A stretch of DNA of 64,000 bases from Catenaria anguillulae PL171. Its lineage: Eukaryota > Blastocladiomycota > Blastocladiomycetes > Blastocladiales > Catenariaceae. Below the pieces are notes generated by a model. It did not search any database and was not told the origin of the DNA. It was given only the letters and a program-made list of their open reading frames with translations. The stretch is taken from NCBI GenBank assembly GCA_002102555.1, contig MCFL01000005.1, positions 682,001 to 746,000 of the forward strand, in the 5' to 3' direction. Below are positions 54,575 to 64,000 of this stretch, piece by piece (within the stretch, counting starts at the first letter, position 1; the number at the start of each line of letters is the position of its first letter). A program made the position numbers and the translations under genes.

Positions 54575-54915
54575 ACATGATGAGCGGTAAGGATGCATTT
54601 GGTTAACTTTGCCTTGCTCTGTCGCTTGTTGTTGATTGGTTCTTGCTCCTTGTCGGCGCATCATTGCTCCACAGTCGACGCCCATTCTTTCCTCATATGT
54701 AGTCCTTAGCGAACGATCTTTTCCCCCTCGCGATGAGGTAGGACATACACACACGCAGTGGTGGGCACGGAGGCATCCTGATTCCTGATGGACACGAGCT
54801 GAGCGATTGCGAGAAAAAAAAAAAAAAAAACAGTTTGATAAATACATAACAATCAAAAGTATACACTAAATCAATGGCCGACCCCAACTCCAACACATCA
54901 AGCAAATGGACGCGC
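54575..54915. other. Convergent 3' region with poly(A) tract
   Basis: About 340 bp between the ends of the PDE (+) and the TMEM209-like gene (-). It contains a run of about 18 A at 54815-54832 (AT-rich 3' UTR). No gene seen. Confidence 0.45.
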
Positions 54916-57221
54916 TCAATAATAATCCGTCAAAATGTCCGTCAACCCAATTACCTTGCCACCAATGTCCAGCATATCAATGTACCCAGAGTACTCGTGC
55001 TGGGCCTTGTACGTAAAGAGGGCCAGCGTGGCAAACATGTTGTTGCGCTTTGGATACACGTCGTACAAGGTCTTTTCGGTACCGAGCTTGAAATGCGGCG
55101 GCGACTTGGACGTCATGACCAAAGTCCATTCCTTTGGCAACACATCTGGTACACGTACACGAGTAAAGCGAACACATATAGGTCAGTGAGAGAAGGCAAA
55201 AAATCATGCAAGCAAGCACACAAACCCTTCTTTTCATCGACCGTCCACCGCAAATACTTTGTCGAGAACGGGGCGAAAGTGACCACATTTGACGACCCAG
55301 GCATTTGCAAATCGATCCATGTCGCAAACACGTGCATGACAAGCTCGGAATCTGTTGGCATGACGGTGGGCGTCCAGGGCTTGCCGTCATCTTGGGTACC
55401 GCCAGAGTTCCACACAAAGGGCGCAAGGGCGCTTCCACGAGCGAGCTCGAGGATGCGGCGCATGATGTATCCGCGAGCAGTGGCCGGGTACTGTGGCATG
55501 AAGAGGTAGCGCTCCAGTTGGATACGAAGGCGTGCGAGGGGTTCCTAGACGAGTGAAACAGGCACAGATCAGAACTCGTGGATTGTGCAACCCGAGGGCA
55601 AGGGTGACGTACTGCCGCAGCGTGCTGAGCCAAACCATTGAGCGATGTGGGCGGGCCGGCAGGAGCAGCAGGCTGGCCCAATGTCGCACCAAATCCACCG
55701 CCAAATCCGGGTTTGGGGAGCGTTGTGCGCCCAAACATGCCGGTTGTCGTGGTGTTGGTCGCGCCAAATGGCTGACCGAAACCTTGCGGGCCGGCGGGCT
55801 GTGCGGGAGGCAAATCGACCGCCTGAACCTGGTTCCGCAACGACAAGTGCGACCACCCTTTGGAGTCGAGGTACTGCTCGACCTTGACCATGTCGTTGAC
55901 AAGCGGCACAAACACCTTGGTTGACAACCAGTCGCGCAAGTTTTCCACCCAAAGCGAAAGCACGTCCGGATGCACGCCAAATGTGCGCAGTGTTTCCTCG
56001 GCCCCGACAAGTGTGAGCTGGTCGCTTCCGGCAATCTTTTGTTCCTCGGCCGTGGGCATGGCCGACTGCTGATATGTTTGGAAGATGGGCTTGACAGGGA
56101 TGTTGAGCGGGGCGACGCCAACAAGCGGTGCTGGGCTGGCGGTTTCGGTGGTTGTGCGATCACCGCGGAAGATGGAATTGGCGTTGGCGTAGCGAAGGTC
56201 GGCCGTGCTCGAGACGTAGGCGTCGCTTGTAGGTGCTTGAGGCGTTGGGCGAAGGAGGACGCGGGTCAAGTTGCGACGGACCGCTGGACCTGCAACAGGC
56301 TGATCAAGGCGGGTTAGCAGGTATGCACAGAGGCGTGAGGGGGTGCGGGGTTGGCGCAAAACGAACCATGGATTGCAAAGGAATGGTGGGCGTCGGTTTT
56401 CCGGAGGCGCGCGGGTGGACAGAATCAACAAGGTCAGAGATGCGGGGGTCAAGGTTGAACAGCTTGCGCTGCTCTGGCGTGAGCTTGGCAACCTCATCGG
56501 CGACCTTGTCAAATCCAATGGGCCGGACGTAAAATTCCCATCCGAAACCGGCAGCCTTGATCACAGTCAGGCCAGTGACAATCATGGCTACGATAGCAGG
56601 GGGAGCGTCAGGCATTGGGTCAAGTTTCGCAGGGCAAAAGGTTAGATCGTGCGTACTCGTGTACGGGATGATATACTGCAAGGGTGATTGCACCCAACCA
56701 GGCAATAATGGATAAACGAATCTGATCACGGGTGTCATGAGAAGAGTTGTATCACTTGAACTCGAGCACGATTCGTCGATTCAAGCAAGAACGCACAAGT
56801 GGAACGTGAACGAAAAGGTGTACAGCATGGCAGTATACCAAATCATCCGACGAGTGTCGGCCCATTTGGCTTCCATTCGACCCGACTGAGCAAGGAAGGC
56901 GGCGTCGTCCGACAAGGGCGAGGATGGGAAGGGGGAGCCACTCGCCGGTGCAGCTCGTGGCACAGACGAGGGGTGGTATTGCGTTGCATCAGGATGCTGT
57001 GGCATTGTTGGCGCCGGGGGAGAACCAGCCCGATTGGGAACGAATGATGGCGGGGCCATTGAGGGGCGCGCCGGTTCGTCTTGCTGCTGGCGGTAGTTTT
57101 GAGCTCGACGTGGAGAAAAGGAGTTGATTGGCGGCAAGTCTGAGGAGGCCGTGTTCCTGCCCGCCGCTGCTGGGCCATTGCGAGCAGGTCTCGGGGTTGA
57201 ATCGGACAAGAAATACGACAT
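54916..57221 (-). CDS. TMEM209-like nuclear-envelope protein
   Basis: Multi-exon gene of about 570 codons. Exon 1 (57221-56793) begins MSYFLSDSTPRPARNGPAAA and ends in a hydrophobic segment (MIWYTAMLYTFSFTFHLC). Later exons include about 56721-56660, 56587-56385 and 56300-55620, then two C-terminal exons ending at 54916. A second membrane hairpin lies around LSIIAWLGAITLAVYH and AMIVTGLTVIKAAGFGWEFY. The C-terminal domain matches TMEM209/Cytochrom_B561_N proteins: GVHPDVLSLWVENLRDWLS, GYIMRRILELARGSALAPFV, VMPTDSELVMHVFATWIDLQ, and LYDVYPKRNNMFATLALFTY. A GF/GP-rich linker with FG repeats (QGFGQPFGATN, GGGFGATLG) precedes it, recalling nucleoporins. Animal TMEM209 associates with Nup205. Boundaries around the second exon are uncertain. 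Confidence 0.65.
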
Positions 57222-57470
57222 TGCGGGGACTATTCTGCCTTCCTTTCACTGTTCATCCATACAAACTTGTCTCGATTCGTCAAAACATCAATATTTGTTT
57301 TGCAACTGATCAAAGACGTATTTGTACCTACAAATGGTTAAGATGCCGATCCATCCGAGGGCACTCGAGGGCCGCCGATCCGTGGCGCCACACGCGGGTC
57401 GGTCACCCATCCACTCACGGACCGATTCGGTGAGAGTTCCCCCTTCGTTCGTTGTACCATAACTGCCAAA

Positions 57471-58299
57471 ATGGTTGCGTAAATCTCAATGTATCGCTGC
57501 GCATGTTGCATGATCCACCACAGCTGCCCGTTGAAACCCACTGCGCGACCGAAATCCGCCTGCACGCCCACCACTGGACCTTGGCTTCATGTCCTCCATT
57601 GTGCACCTACATTCTCGCACGCTGGCCCATGCAGAACCAGCAACCGCCAATCTCGTTGTCAGTCTCCTGGGGACTGTCACGTCACTCCGACGCCCTGATT
57701 CAATTCGTTGGGATTGGATCCACGAATCGAGCCGACGTTACACCACCTCGCATCACCACGCACGTCTATGACCTCTGCTTGACCAGTTTTGTCGGCAGTT
57801 GTGGATCATGCAGCATGTGCTCCCCTATCACCATCACCTGCACCATGGCGCTAACGCCCCCACGCTGCCCCCACGCATGACTTGGACACTTTTAGGTGAA
57901 CATTCCCAAGACCAGGAACACTTTCTGCAAGGGCAAGAAGTGCCGTAAGCACACCCCTCACAAGGTGACCCAGTACAAGACTGGTAAGGCCTCGCTCTTT
58001 GCCCAGGGTAAGCGTCGTTACGACCGGAAGCAGTCTGGTTTCGGTGGTCAGACCAAGCCCGTCTTCCACAAGAAGGCCAAGACCACCAAGAAGGTGGTGC
58101 TCCGTCTTGAGTGCACCTCGTGCAAGTACAAGATGCAAATCTCGCTCAAGCGCTGCAAGCACTTCGAGCTTGGTGGTGAGAAGAGTACGTTTTCCGTGAT
58201 CCGCTGTCTTGGCCTTGTCAGCTTTCCCGATCCTCACCGTTTTCGCTGTCGTTGCTTTGATAATGAACAGAGCAAAAGGGTCAGGCTCTCCAGTACTGA
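57471..58299 (+). CDS. RPL42: Ribosomal protein eL42 (RPL36A/RPL44)
   Basis: 106-aa zinc-ribbon protein of the 60S subunit. Exon 1 is probably only the ATG at 57471-57473, followed directly by a GTTGCG donor; an ATG|GT at 57334 is the alternative. Exon 2 is 57896-58184 and exon 3 58271-58299. The product begins (M)[20 protein letters not shown], then [60 protein letters not shown] and [17 protein letters not shown]. The length of 106 equals the yeast protein, and the Cys pairs of the zinc ribbon are present (the first pair is spaced C-x4-C). The intron after codon 97 is phase 1. No frame change. Confidence 0.93.
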
Positions 58300-60625
58300 G
58301 CGGATCGTTTCCACCTTCCGTCTGTTTTTGCGGCGTCTCGTTTGTTTTTGCCCTTGTTTCGTATCATCAACACATCCGTCGTCCTTGTTTGCTCGCTGCG
58401 GGTGGATATGAATGCATCAATGAATACGGTCTCTGCTCGCAACCTGTATTCCCTGTCGTCCAGTGCCAGGAGCGTCAATGGTGGCTGCCTGCGGTGTCAC
58501 AGGAGGGCCGACTCACTTCGCTCTGAATACTCGCAGTGAGATACGATCAGTTTCCGACGTGACCCCTTTCGCAGACAATTTGAGGAAATGTATAACACCA
58601 TACAATCACACAGTCAGCCCTGGCCCAATCTCAGCAGTGGGCACTCGCAGGAGCATTTTGACGTCAATTCGGGTACGCAACGCGTCGATTCAGCCAGTAT
58701 GTACACAACATACACTGCTCCCCCTGAACCGCTCAGAATACCTTGACGACGCTCCTGCGCACTCGCTGTGTACCTGCTCTGGGTGCCCCATATTCCGGCA
58801 TTGCTCACCAAGTACCAAAAGGCCGATTGAAACGCGCACAAGCGTGACCGCAAGTGCCTCACGAGTCTGGCCGTCACGCTCGGATTTTCACAGACAGGAT
58901 AATGCTCGGTACCCTTTGGGCCAACCACGGATTCGGAAAGAGCTGGAGCCCGCGGACGGCATTTGCCGCGCCAAAGCGGTTGATATCGCACCAACTGTTG
59001 CTGGTCCATCATTGATTGTCGCAAGTGCAAGGCGTGCCATGCGCCGCATATCGAGCACGACGAGGCAAACATCGTGATTATACGCTGTTTCGTGGTCTCA
59101 GTTCAGTGGTCTCCATACAGTGCTCATGTTGAGCCAGGACGTGCGAAGGCATGTGTTGTGCGACGAGTGCGACCAAACGACTGAGTGATGGGACAGGTTC
59201 ATGTTTGGGTTGGAAGAGGCCACTCTCACTTTCAAAATGGCGTGTGTCACCTGTGCCGGACGTGCGAGGCGGTGCCAAAGGGACAGCCCAAGCTTGTGTG
59301 GATCGAAAGGGTCTTGGTGTTGCGCTGTTTGAGTCGATGTTTTCGTGCTATGTAGCACGAATTTAGTCTTTCCGTTCGGTGAAAAGGGCCGGCAATTTCG
59401 CGGATTCCTCGCTGTGTGTTGTTGTACTTTAGCCTGGTGTATACATGTGAGTATTCACATCAAATCTTCCGGTCACAGACCTCTCACCCTGTTGACACTC
59501 TGCACAGCGTCCATGCAGATGTCTCACGACGCGATCAAAGGGAGTTCGCCGATGGGGATGGCGGATGGCGAAGGTGGAAGTTTAATGAAACGACCTTCGG
59601 CAGAAAAAAGCGTCGCATGTGCAGGGCGGACGGCTACATTTACGTTCCCTGTGTAAATAACGCTGGTTTGTGCGGCTATGCCCTGGTAGCAAATGGCCAC
59701 TCAACCCAAACCTCGTTATTGCACGTCACCACGCTCGCTTGAGCTCAGAGTCCCAGACGACCTTGCCTAGCGCACAACTTTCGGGGGTCAAAGCCCTTTG
59801 ATCTGCAAAAGAGTGTAACGCAGTCAAGCCGCCTCCACCGCCTCGCCTTTTCCGAGCAAACCACACACCAACACGACGCCATTTCCGTTCATTCGAGTTC
59901 GCCCAACACAATTCATGTCGTAAACACAGTACAGGTTTGCAAACCACATCATCTACCTATGTGGGACCCAATACACCGACCATTGCCACCTAGCGCAATT
60001 GATTGCACCAACTCCAGGGCCATTCACCGTCGAGCTAATTGACTCCGCCGAAGCGCCCGTTTCGCCCCACCAAACACCAAATTGTACTGTGTGTGTCTCC
60101 CGTCTCTCACTTTCGCCTCACAGAACTTGCCGTGTGCCGTTTGCTGCTGGGCTGGTGGAACGATGTGCTGTGGCCTCACCTCATTCATCACTGTCGACCG
60201 ATTTTAATTCCATTTTCATTTCATTTTTTCATGCTCCACCGCCACATGTCCATGTAGTAAGTCTCTCGAGCTCGTTGACGCTAGCTTTCGCAATTCGCAA
60301 TTGAGCAGCCGAAACAGCAAACCGTCAGACTCGACCCGATTGCCGTTGTCCCGACCGATTGTTCGCCATTCCACCAGCCGCCTGTCGCCTGTCGCCTGCC
60401 CAGGATCCTACGTACACTTACCGACCTCGGCCTCGCTAGCGCTAGCTACCCCCTCGGTCGTTTCCGCCACATCCAACTTGGACGCCTTCGGCAACCGACA
60501 ACTGCAGCGCCTCGCTTGGCTTTGCTTGCTCACAAACCCTCCCCTCGACCCGCTCCTTCGGTTTTGCCAACTCTTTGCAGCAATCACTCACTCCGTTGCC
60601 AGCACCAGCGCCGTCGCCGCCCTCC
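58300..60625. other. 2.3-kb gap without recognised gene; bHLH upstream region
   Basis: The largest gap in the window. A minus-strand frame at 58614-59072 (starts MFASSCSICGAWHALHLRQS) and an overlapping plus-strand frame are both open, but neither resembles a family and no splice-consistent neighbours were found. From about 60000 the sequence becomes C-rich and probably includes the bHLH gene promoter and leader. A small unrecognised gene in 58.6-59.1 kb cannot be excluded. Confidence 0.35.
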
Positions 60626-62687
60626 ATGTCGAGCTTTTTCGGACAGGACCCGAACCAGGGCCAGGGCCAAATGCCGCCGAATCAGCAGGCACAGCAGCAG
60701 CAGCAGCAGCAAGGCCAGCCCGTCTATGTGTATGCATACCAGGTCGATCCAAACAGCGCTAACAGCCAAGTCTACTACTCGCACACTCCCTCGACGCAAC
60801 CTCTCGATCTCGCTGGGGCCCACCAGCAACAGCAGCAGCATCAAATGATTCAGCACCAGCAGGGATTCGTCATTCAGCAGCAACCGACGGGCACTACCGC
60901 CGCTGGTGTCGGTACTCCTCCGTACCAGCCCGGCACACCGTCTTCCCTCCCACGCTACTCGCTCCTACAACACCAAGGCACCCCTCCCTCTACAACCTCT
61001 CACTCGTCGCTCACAAACATCAACACGCTCGATACCATGGACGAAGATGCTGTCTCGATGCTCGCCACGCCACCTGCTCCCAAAGTCCAAGAGGGCTTTT
61101 TCCCGTCCTCTTCCTCTGCACACCCATCCTCATCCACACCAAACACGCCCACGGTCGAATCCTCAGGCATGTCGGCCCTGCTGGGCTCTGCGCCGACCTC
61201 GGCCATCCCCTCTGCCCTCCTCCCCGCCGCCGCACGCGCAATCCATGTCCCCGGCAGCAAACCGATCCTCGGCGCCGGCGGGCCAGGAACTGGTCCGGGC
61301 GCATCGAGCCTCCTCAAGCATGCGCAAATGACGGCCGCAGGCGCCGCCAACTCATCGGGCGTTGCAGCAGGATCGCCGGCCTTGCACACCATGTCGCTGC
61401 CCACGGGCCTGGGCGGCATGGATTGGATGTCGAGTGTCGGGTCGCCCCTGGCCACATCGTTTGACCATGGTGCGGGCGGATCGTCGTACCAGCCGCAGTC
61501 GCCTGCGCCGGGCGCGGGCGGTCCCATGTTGGGCTCGTCGTTCCAAGCGGCAAGCAGTGTTCCTGTCCCGTTGCAAGTTGGCACACCCACGACACCAGGA
61601 TTTATGCAGATTGGAAGTCATGCGAGCTCGTTGCCGTTCAGCATGACGGGCAGTCCGGTTATGTCGACATTTTTCGAGGCTGACGAACTGGATCCCAGCA
61701 GCAAGCCGTACGTGTTTTTTTTTTTTTGTCTTGACTCGTGATTCCTCCGTTTTGCTCGATCCTCACTGGTCAAAAATGTACAGAATGCAAGTCATCTTTG
61801 AAAAGCGCCGCCGGCGTCGCGAGTCCCACAATGCCGTCGAGCGCCGTCGGCGGGACAACATCAACGAACGAATTGCCGAGCTGGGCCTGCTGTTGCCCGA
61901 ATACTATGTCGGGTCGGACCCAAACGTGAAGCCCAACAAAGGCCAGATCCTGCGCAAGGTGGTCGACTATGTGCGCCACGTCCAGCAGACGCTCAAGGAG
62001 GCCATGGACAGGCAGGCCGAGCTCGAGGGCGCACTGCGCAATCTGGGCGTGAATCCGCCGGCCAGCGAGCTCGGCCATACCATGAAGGCGCTCTTGACGC
62101 TGCCGCAGCACTCGATTGCCGCGCTGGCACAGCTTGCACAACAGCAGCAGCAGCAGCACCAGGTGCAAGGCGGCGGGTCGTCATTGGGGCAGGATGGCGG
62201 CAACGATGGGGGTGGGCAAGGTGGGCAGGAGAGCATGTCCCCGGGTGCGCAAGCGGGTGGAATTGGCGGCGGCGGTTCTGGAGGCCAGCAGGGCGATGCC
62301 GGCGGCGCGCTGCAGTCGACAGCCGGGTCGCAGCCGGGCACACCTCTCGGCGGACAAATGATGCAGTCGCCTGTGTCGACGGCCGGTGGCGAGCATCCAA
62401 TGAACATGTCCATGAGCCCGACCGTTATGCAGCAGACGTTTGGATTCCAGCAGCATACAGACTACATGGATCATTCCGGGGCGGGTGGCGGCGGTGGCAG
62501 CGGGCAGCATTCACCGCAGTTTGTCACGCAGCAAGGTGGCGGCGCTGGTGCCCAACAGCAGGGCGGGCAACCGGGGCAGGGGCAGCAGGTGGTTGTCATG
62601 TACCCGAACGGCATGGGCGGAATAGTCCCGTTGCAGGGGCACGGGCTGGTGAGTGTGTTGCCGCCCCAATCGCAACAAAGAACGTGA
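60626..62687 (+). CDS. bHLH transcription factor, MiT/USF-like
   Basis: 661 aa from two exons, 60626-61707 and 61784-62687, joined in phase 2 by a 76-nt GT-AG intron with a long T-tract. It starts MSSFFGQDPNQGQGQ. The N-terminal 350 residues are Gln/Pro/Ser-rich, typical of activation regions. The bHLH begins just after the intron: EKRRRRRESHNAVERRRRDN (basic, with the H/E/R residues that read an E-box), INERIAELGLLLPEYY, a loop with GSDPNVKPNKG, then QILRKVVDYVRHVQQTLKEA. A short leucine-containing helix follows but no long zipper. The C-terminal 200 residues are Gly/Gln-rich. The NINERI-ELG wording is closest to MiT/TFE and USF factors. No frame change. Confidence 0.85.
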
Positions 62688-63777
62688 TTGGCGTTGCATT
62701 GCCCCACCGACCTTTGCTAGACCCCACCTTTCTTGCCTCCTTCCTGACCAGTACCTGATTGCCAACCATACCTTTCCTTTGTTGTGCTTGATCCCACGCT
62801 CTTTCCGCCCGTCACCCAATCATCCTTGCGCTTGCGTTGACTCGATCCGTCTTTTGCCCCTCGCGTCACCCGTTCAGGACACATGTCTCTCGTCTCTTTC
62901 GCTGTTTTTTTTTTCCTTCCGTTCTGTTCTGTTCTTTGTTTGGTACTGCCATTTTTCTTCCATTCCCCCTCTCTGTGTCCTTGCATGCTCGCAACAGTCA
63001 TCCTTCATCATGTTGTCTTGCAAGTGCTCGTTGATTGAGCCTTGATTTGTTGTTGTTTTGCCCATTCCTCCTCCATTCTCTGCCCAGTTCCTCCTCGCTT
63101 CCTTATTTATGCACCTACCTGTCATTATTTTTTTGTTGTTGGTTTTTGAAGGTGCCGAGAGCTTGCAAGCATGCGGCAAGGTGGGATTGAGATTTTGTGC
63201 TGATTGCAGCTGGTCCATTCATTCCCTGTGGATTGGGTTCAAGGTGCAGATTGAGATGGAATAGTACAAGTCTGGCGGTGATCAGTGAAAGAGCTCATCG
63301 ATGTTGTTTTGTTTCTGTCATTGTGTTGTTGATTTCTCGATTTCCTGTTGTCAATATTTACCACATTAGATGCGTTTTACATTACTGCACTTTCGAGTCT
63401 GGAAGGGATGATGGAATGGCGGTGGAATGGAGGCAGAGGGTAGGCCTCCGATCGGACCTTGATCCCACTTGAGCTAAGCCTGCAATGACATTTCCACCAA
63501 TCACAAATCGATATCGATATCGATAATCTTCCTCAAAGCAATTAATGCCCACGAACCGTCAAGTTGAGAAAGACACGCCATACAATTTACCCAACTGCGA
63601 GACTTGCCGCATTCCCCCCAGCCCGCTCTTTGCCACCCACGAGTCTCGTGGCCGCTGCTCCTCGGCCCAACTGCGCTCGTCAACCAACTGCCCAACACGG
63701 ACGCCCACACCCAAGTGAGTGCAGTGACTCCCACCCACGGGCCCAGAACCGAGCATTGATGCAGCACCCAAGGCGCA
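62688..63777. other. Intergenic, 1.1 kb
   Basis: T- and C-rich sequence on the plus strand, probably a long 3' UTR of the bHLH gene plus the promoter of the next gene. A short ATCGAT-type repeat lies at 63507-63525. No gene seen. Confidence 0.4.
63507..63525 (+). repeat. ATCGAT palindromic repeat
   Basis: Three overlapping ATCGAT units, 250 bp upstream of the last gene. Self-complementary; significance unknown. Confidence 0.6.
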
Positions 63778-64000
63778 ATGGATCCATCGTTCAGCAGCTC
63801 ACCAAGCACTGGAAACCCCAACGCCATGCCCCCGCGCCCACTCAAACGATCCGCCAGCTCGGAGCCGCCGCTCCCATCCTCGTCACCAGCTTCGTCGACT
63901 GCCGCCAAGCGCCAGCGCAGCCTCTACGACTTCTTCTCGCGGTCCTCGTCCCCGGCAGCTCCTCCCGCCAACACGCTCAAGAGGGAACCCATCATGTCAC
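63778..64000 (+). CDS. 5' end of a gene with an N-terminal PCNA-binding (PIP) motif (partial)
   Basis: Open frame from ATG 63778 to the window end (74 codons). It begins MDPSFSSSPSTGNPNAMPPR and is Ser/Pro-rich. Residues about 46-53 read QRSLYDFF, a good match to the PIP-box Qxx(I/L/M)xx(F/Y)F, preceded by basic KR. N-terminal PIP boxes followed by a disordered Ser/Pro region are typical of MSH6 and DNA ligase I. Which one this is cannot be told from the fragment. Confidence 0.55.
   Translation, partial: MDPSFSSSPSTGNPNAMPPRPLKRSASSEPPLPSSSPASSTAAKRQRSLYDFFSRSSSPAAPPANTLKREPIMS

Noticed and set aside
58463-59077. Overlapping plus and minus open frames of 150-200 codons
   Set aside because: Mutually antiparallel, no recognised family and no splice-consistent partners; left as unassigned.

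Overview
This window is eukaryotic and almost certainly fungal. The genes are dense and on both strands. They are broken by many short (about 50-90 nt) GT-AG introns, and coding third positions are GC-rich. Fungal markers are a Chs7-type chitin-synthase export chaperone, a NoxR/p67phox-like NADPH-oxidase regulator, a Hsp9/12-type stress protein, a Ty1/copia element and an Ssh4/Ear1-like Rsp5 adaptor. Exportin-7, a TMEM209-like protein, a nearly full-length PDE9A-like phosphodiesterase and respiratory complex I sit beside them. That mix suggests an early-diverging, possibly zoosporic (blastocladiomycete or chytrid-like) lineage; this placement is inference.

Layout. 1-7 kb: 3' end of TOM70 (+), a BTB/LRR protein (-), a newly assembled four-exon gene of unknown function (-), NoxR (+). 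7-11 kb: one large gene combining CH, RhoGEF (DH-PH) and ArfGEF (Sec7) domains (+). 11-16 kb: Chs7 (+), a USB1-like U6 RNA exonuclease (+), an aldo-keto reductase with a nonsense codon at the catalytic Tyr (-), a Hsp9/12-like protein (-). 16-25 kb: exportin-7 (-), a DFGDF-motif protein (+), NDUFA9 of complex I (-), a small coiled-coil protein (-). 26-32 kb: PDE9A-like phosphodiesterase (-), the splicing factor PLRG1/Prp46 (-), an unrecognised gene (+). 32-40 kb: four-unit polyubiquitin (+), a CENP-A-like H3 variant (-), eIF2-beta (-), COP9 signalosome subunit 1 (-). 40-52 kb: Kish/TMEM167 (+), then two paralogous membrane proteins flanking an intact-looking copia retrotransposon with identical LTRs and a 5-bp target duplication. 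52-64 kb: a second class I PDE (+), a TMEM209-like protein (-), ribosomal protein eL42 (+), a long stretch with no recognised gene, a bHLH transcription factor (+), and the 5' end of a gene with a PCNA-binding motif (+).

Functional themes. Several genes bear on polarity and the cell surface: NoxR, the CH/RhoGEF/ArfGEF fusion, Chs7, and the Rsp5-adaptor-like SPRY protein. Two class I phosphodiesterases point to cyclic-nucleotide signalling. The rest is housekeeping (import, export, splicing, translation, ubiquitin, COP9, complex I).

Caveat. Many otherwise conserved genes carry one or more apparent frameshifts. Nearly all look like one missing base in or beside a short homopolymer, while neighbouring genes are clean. 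I treat these mainly as consensus-sequence errors rather than pseudogenes. Gene spans marked as frameshifted are therefore not simple ORFs. Exon boundaries are read from GT/AG sites, reading phase and remembered family similarity; no alignment was run.
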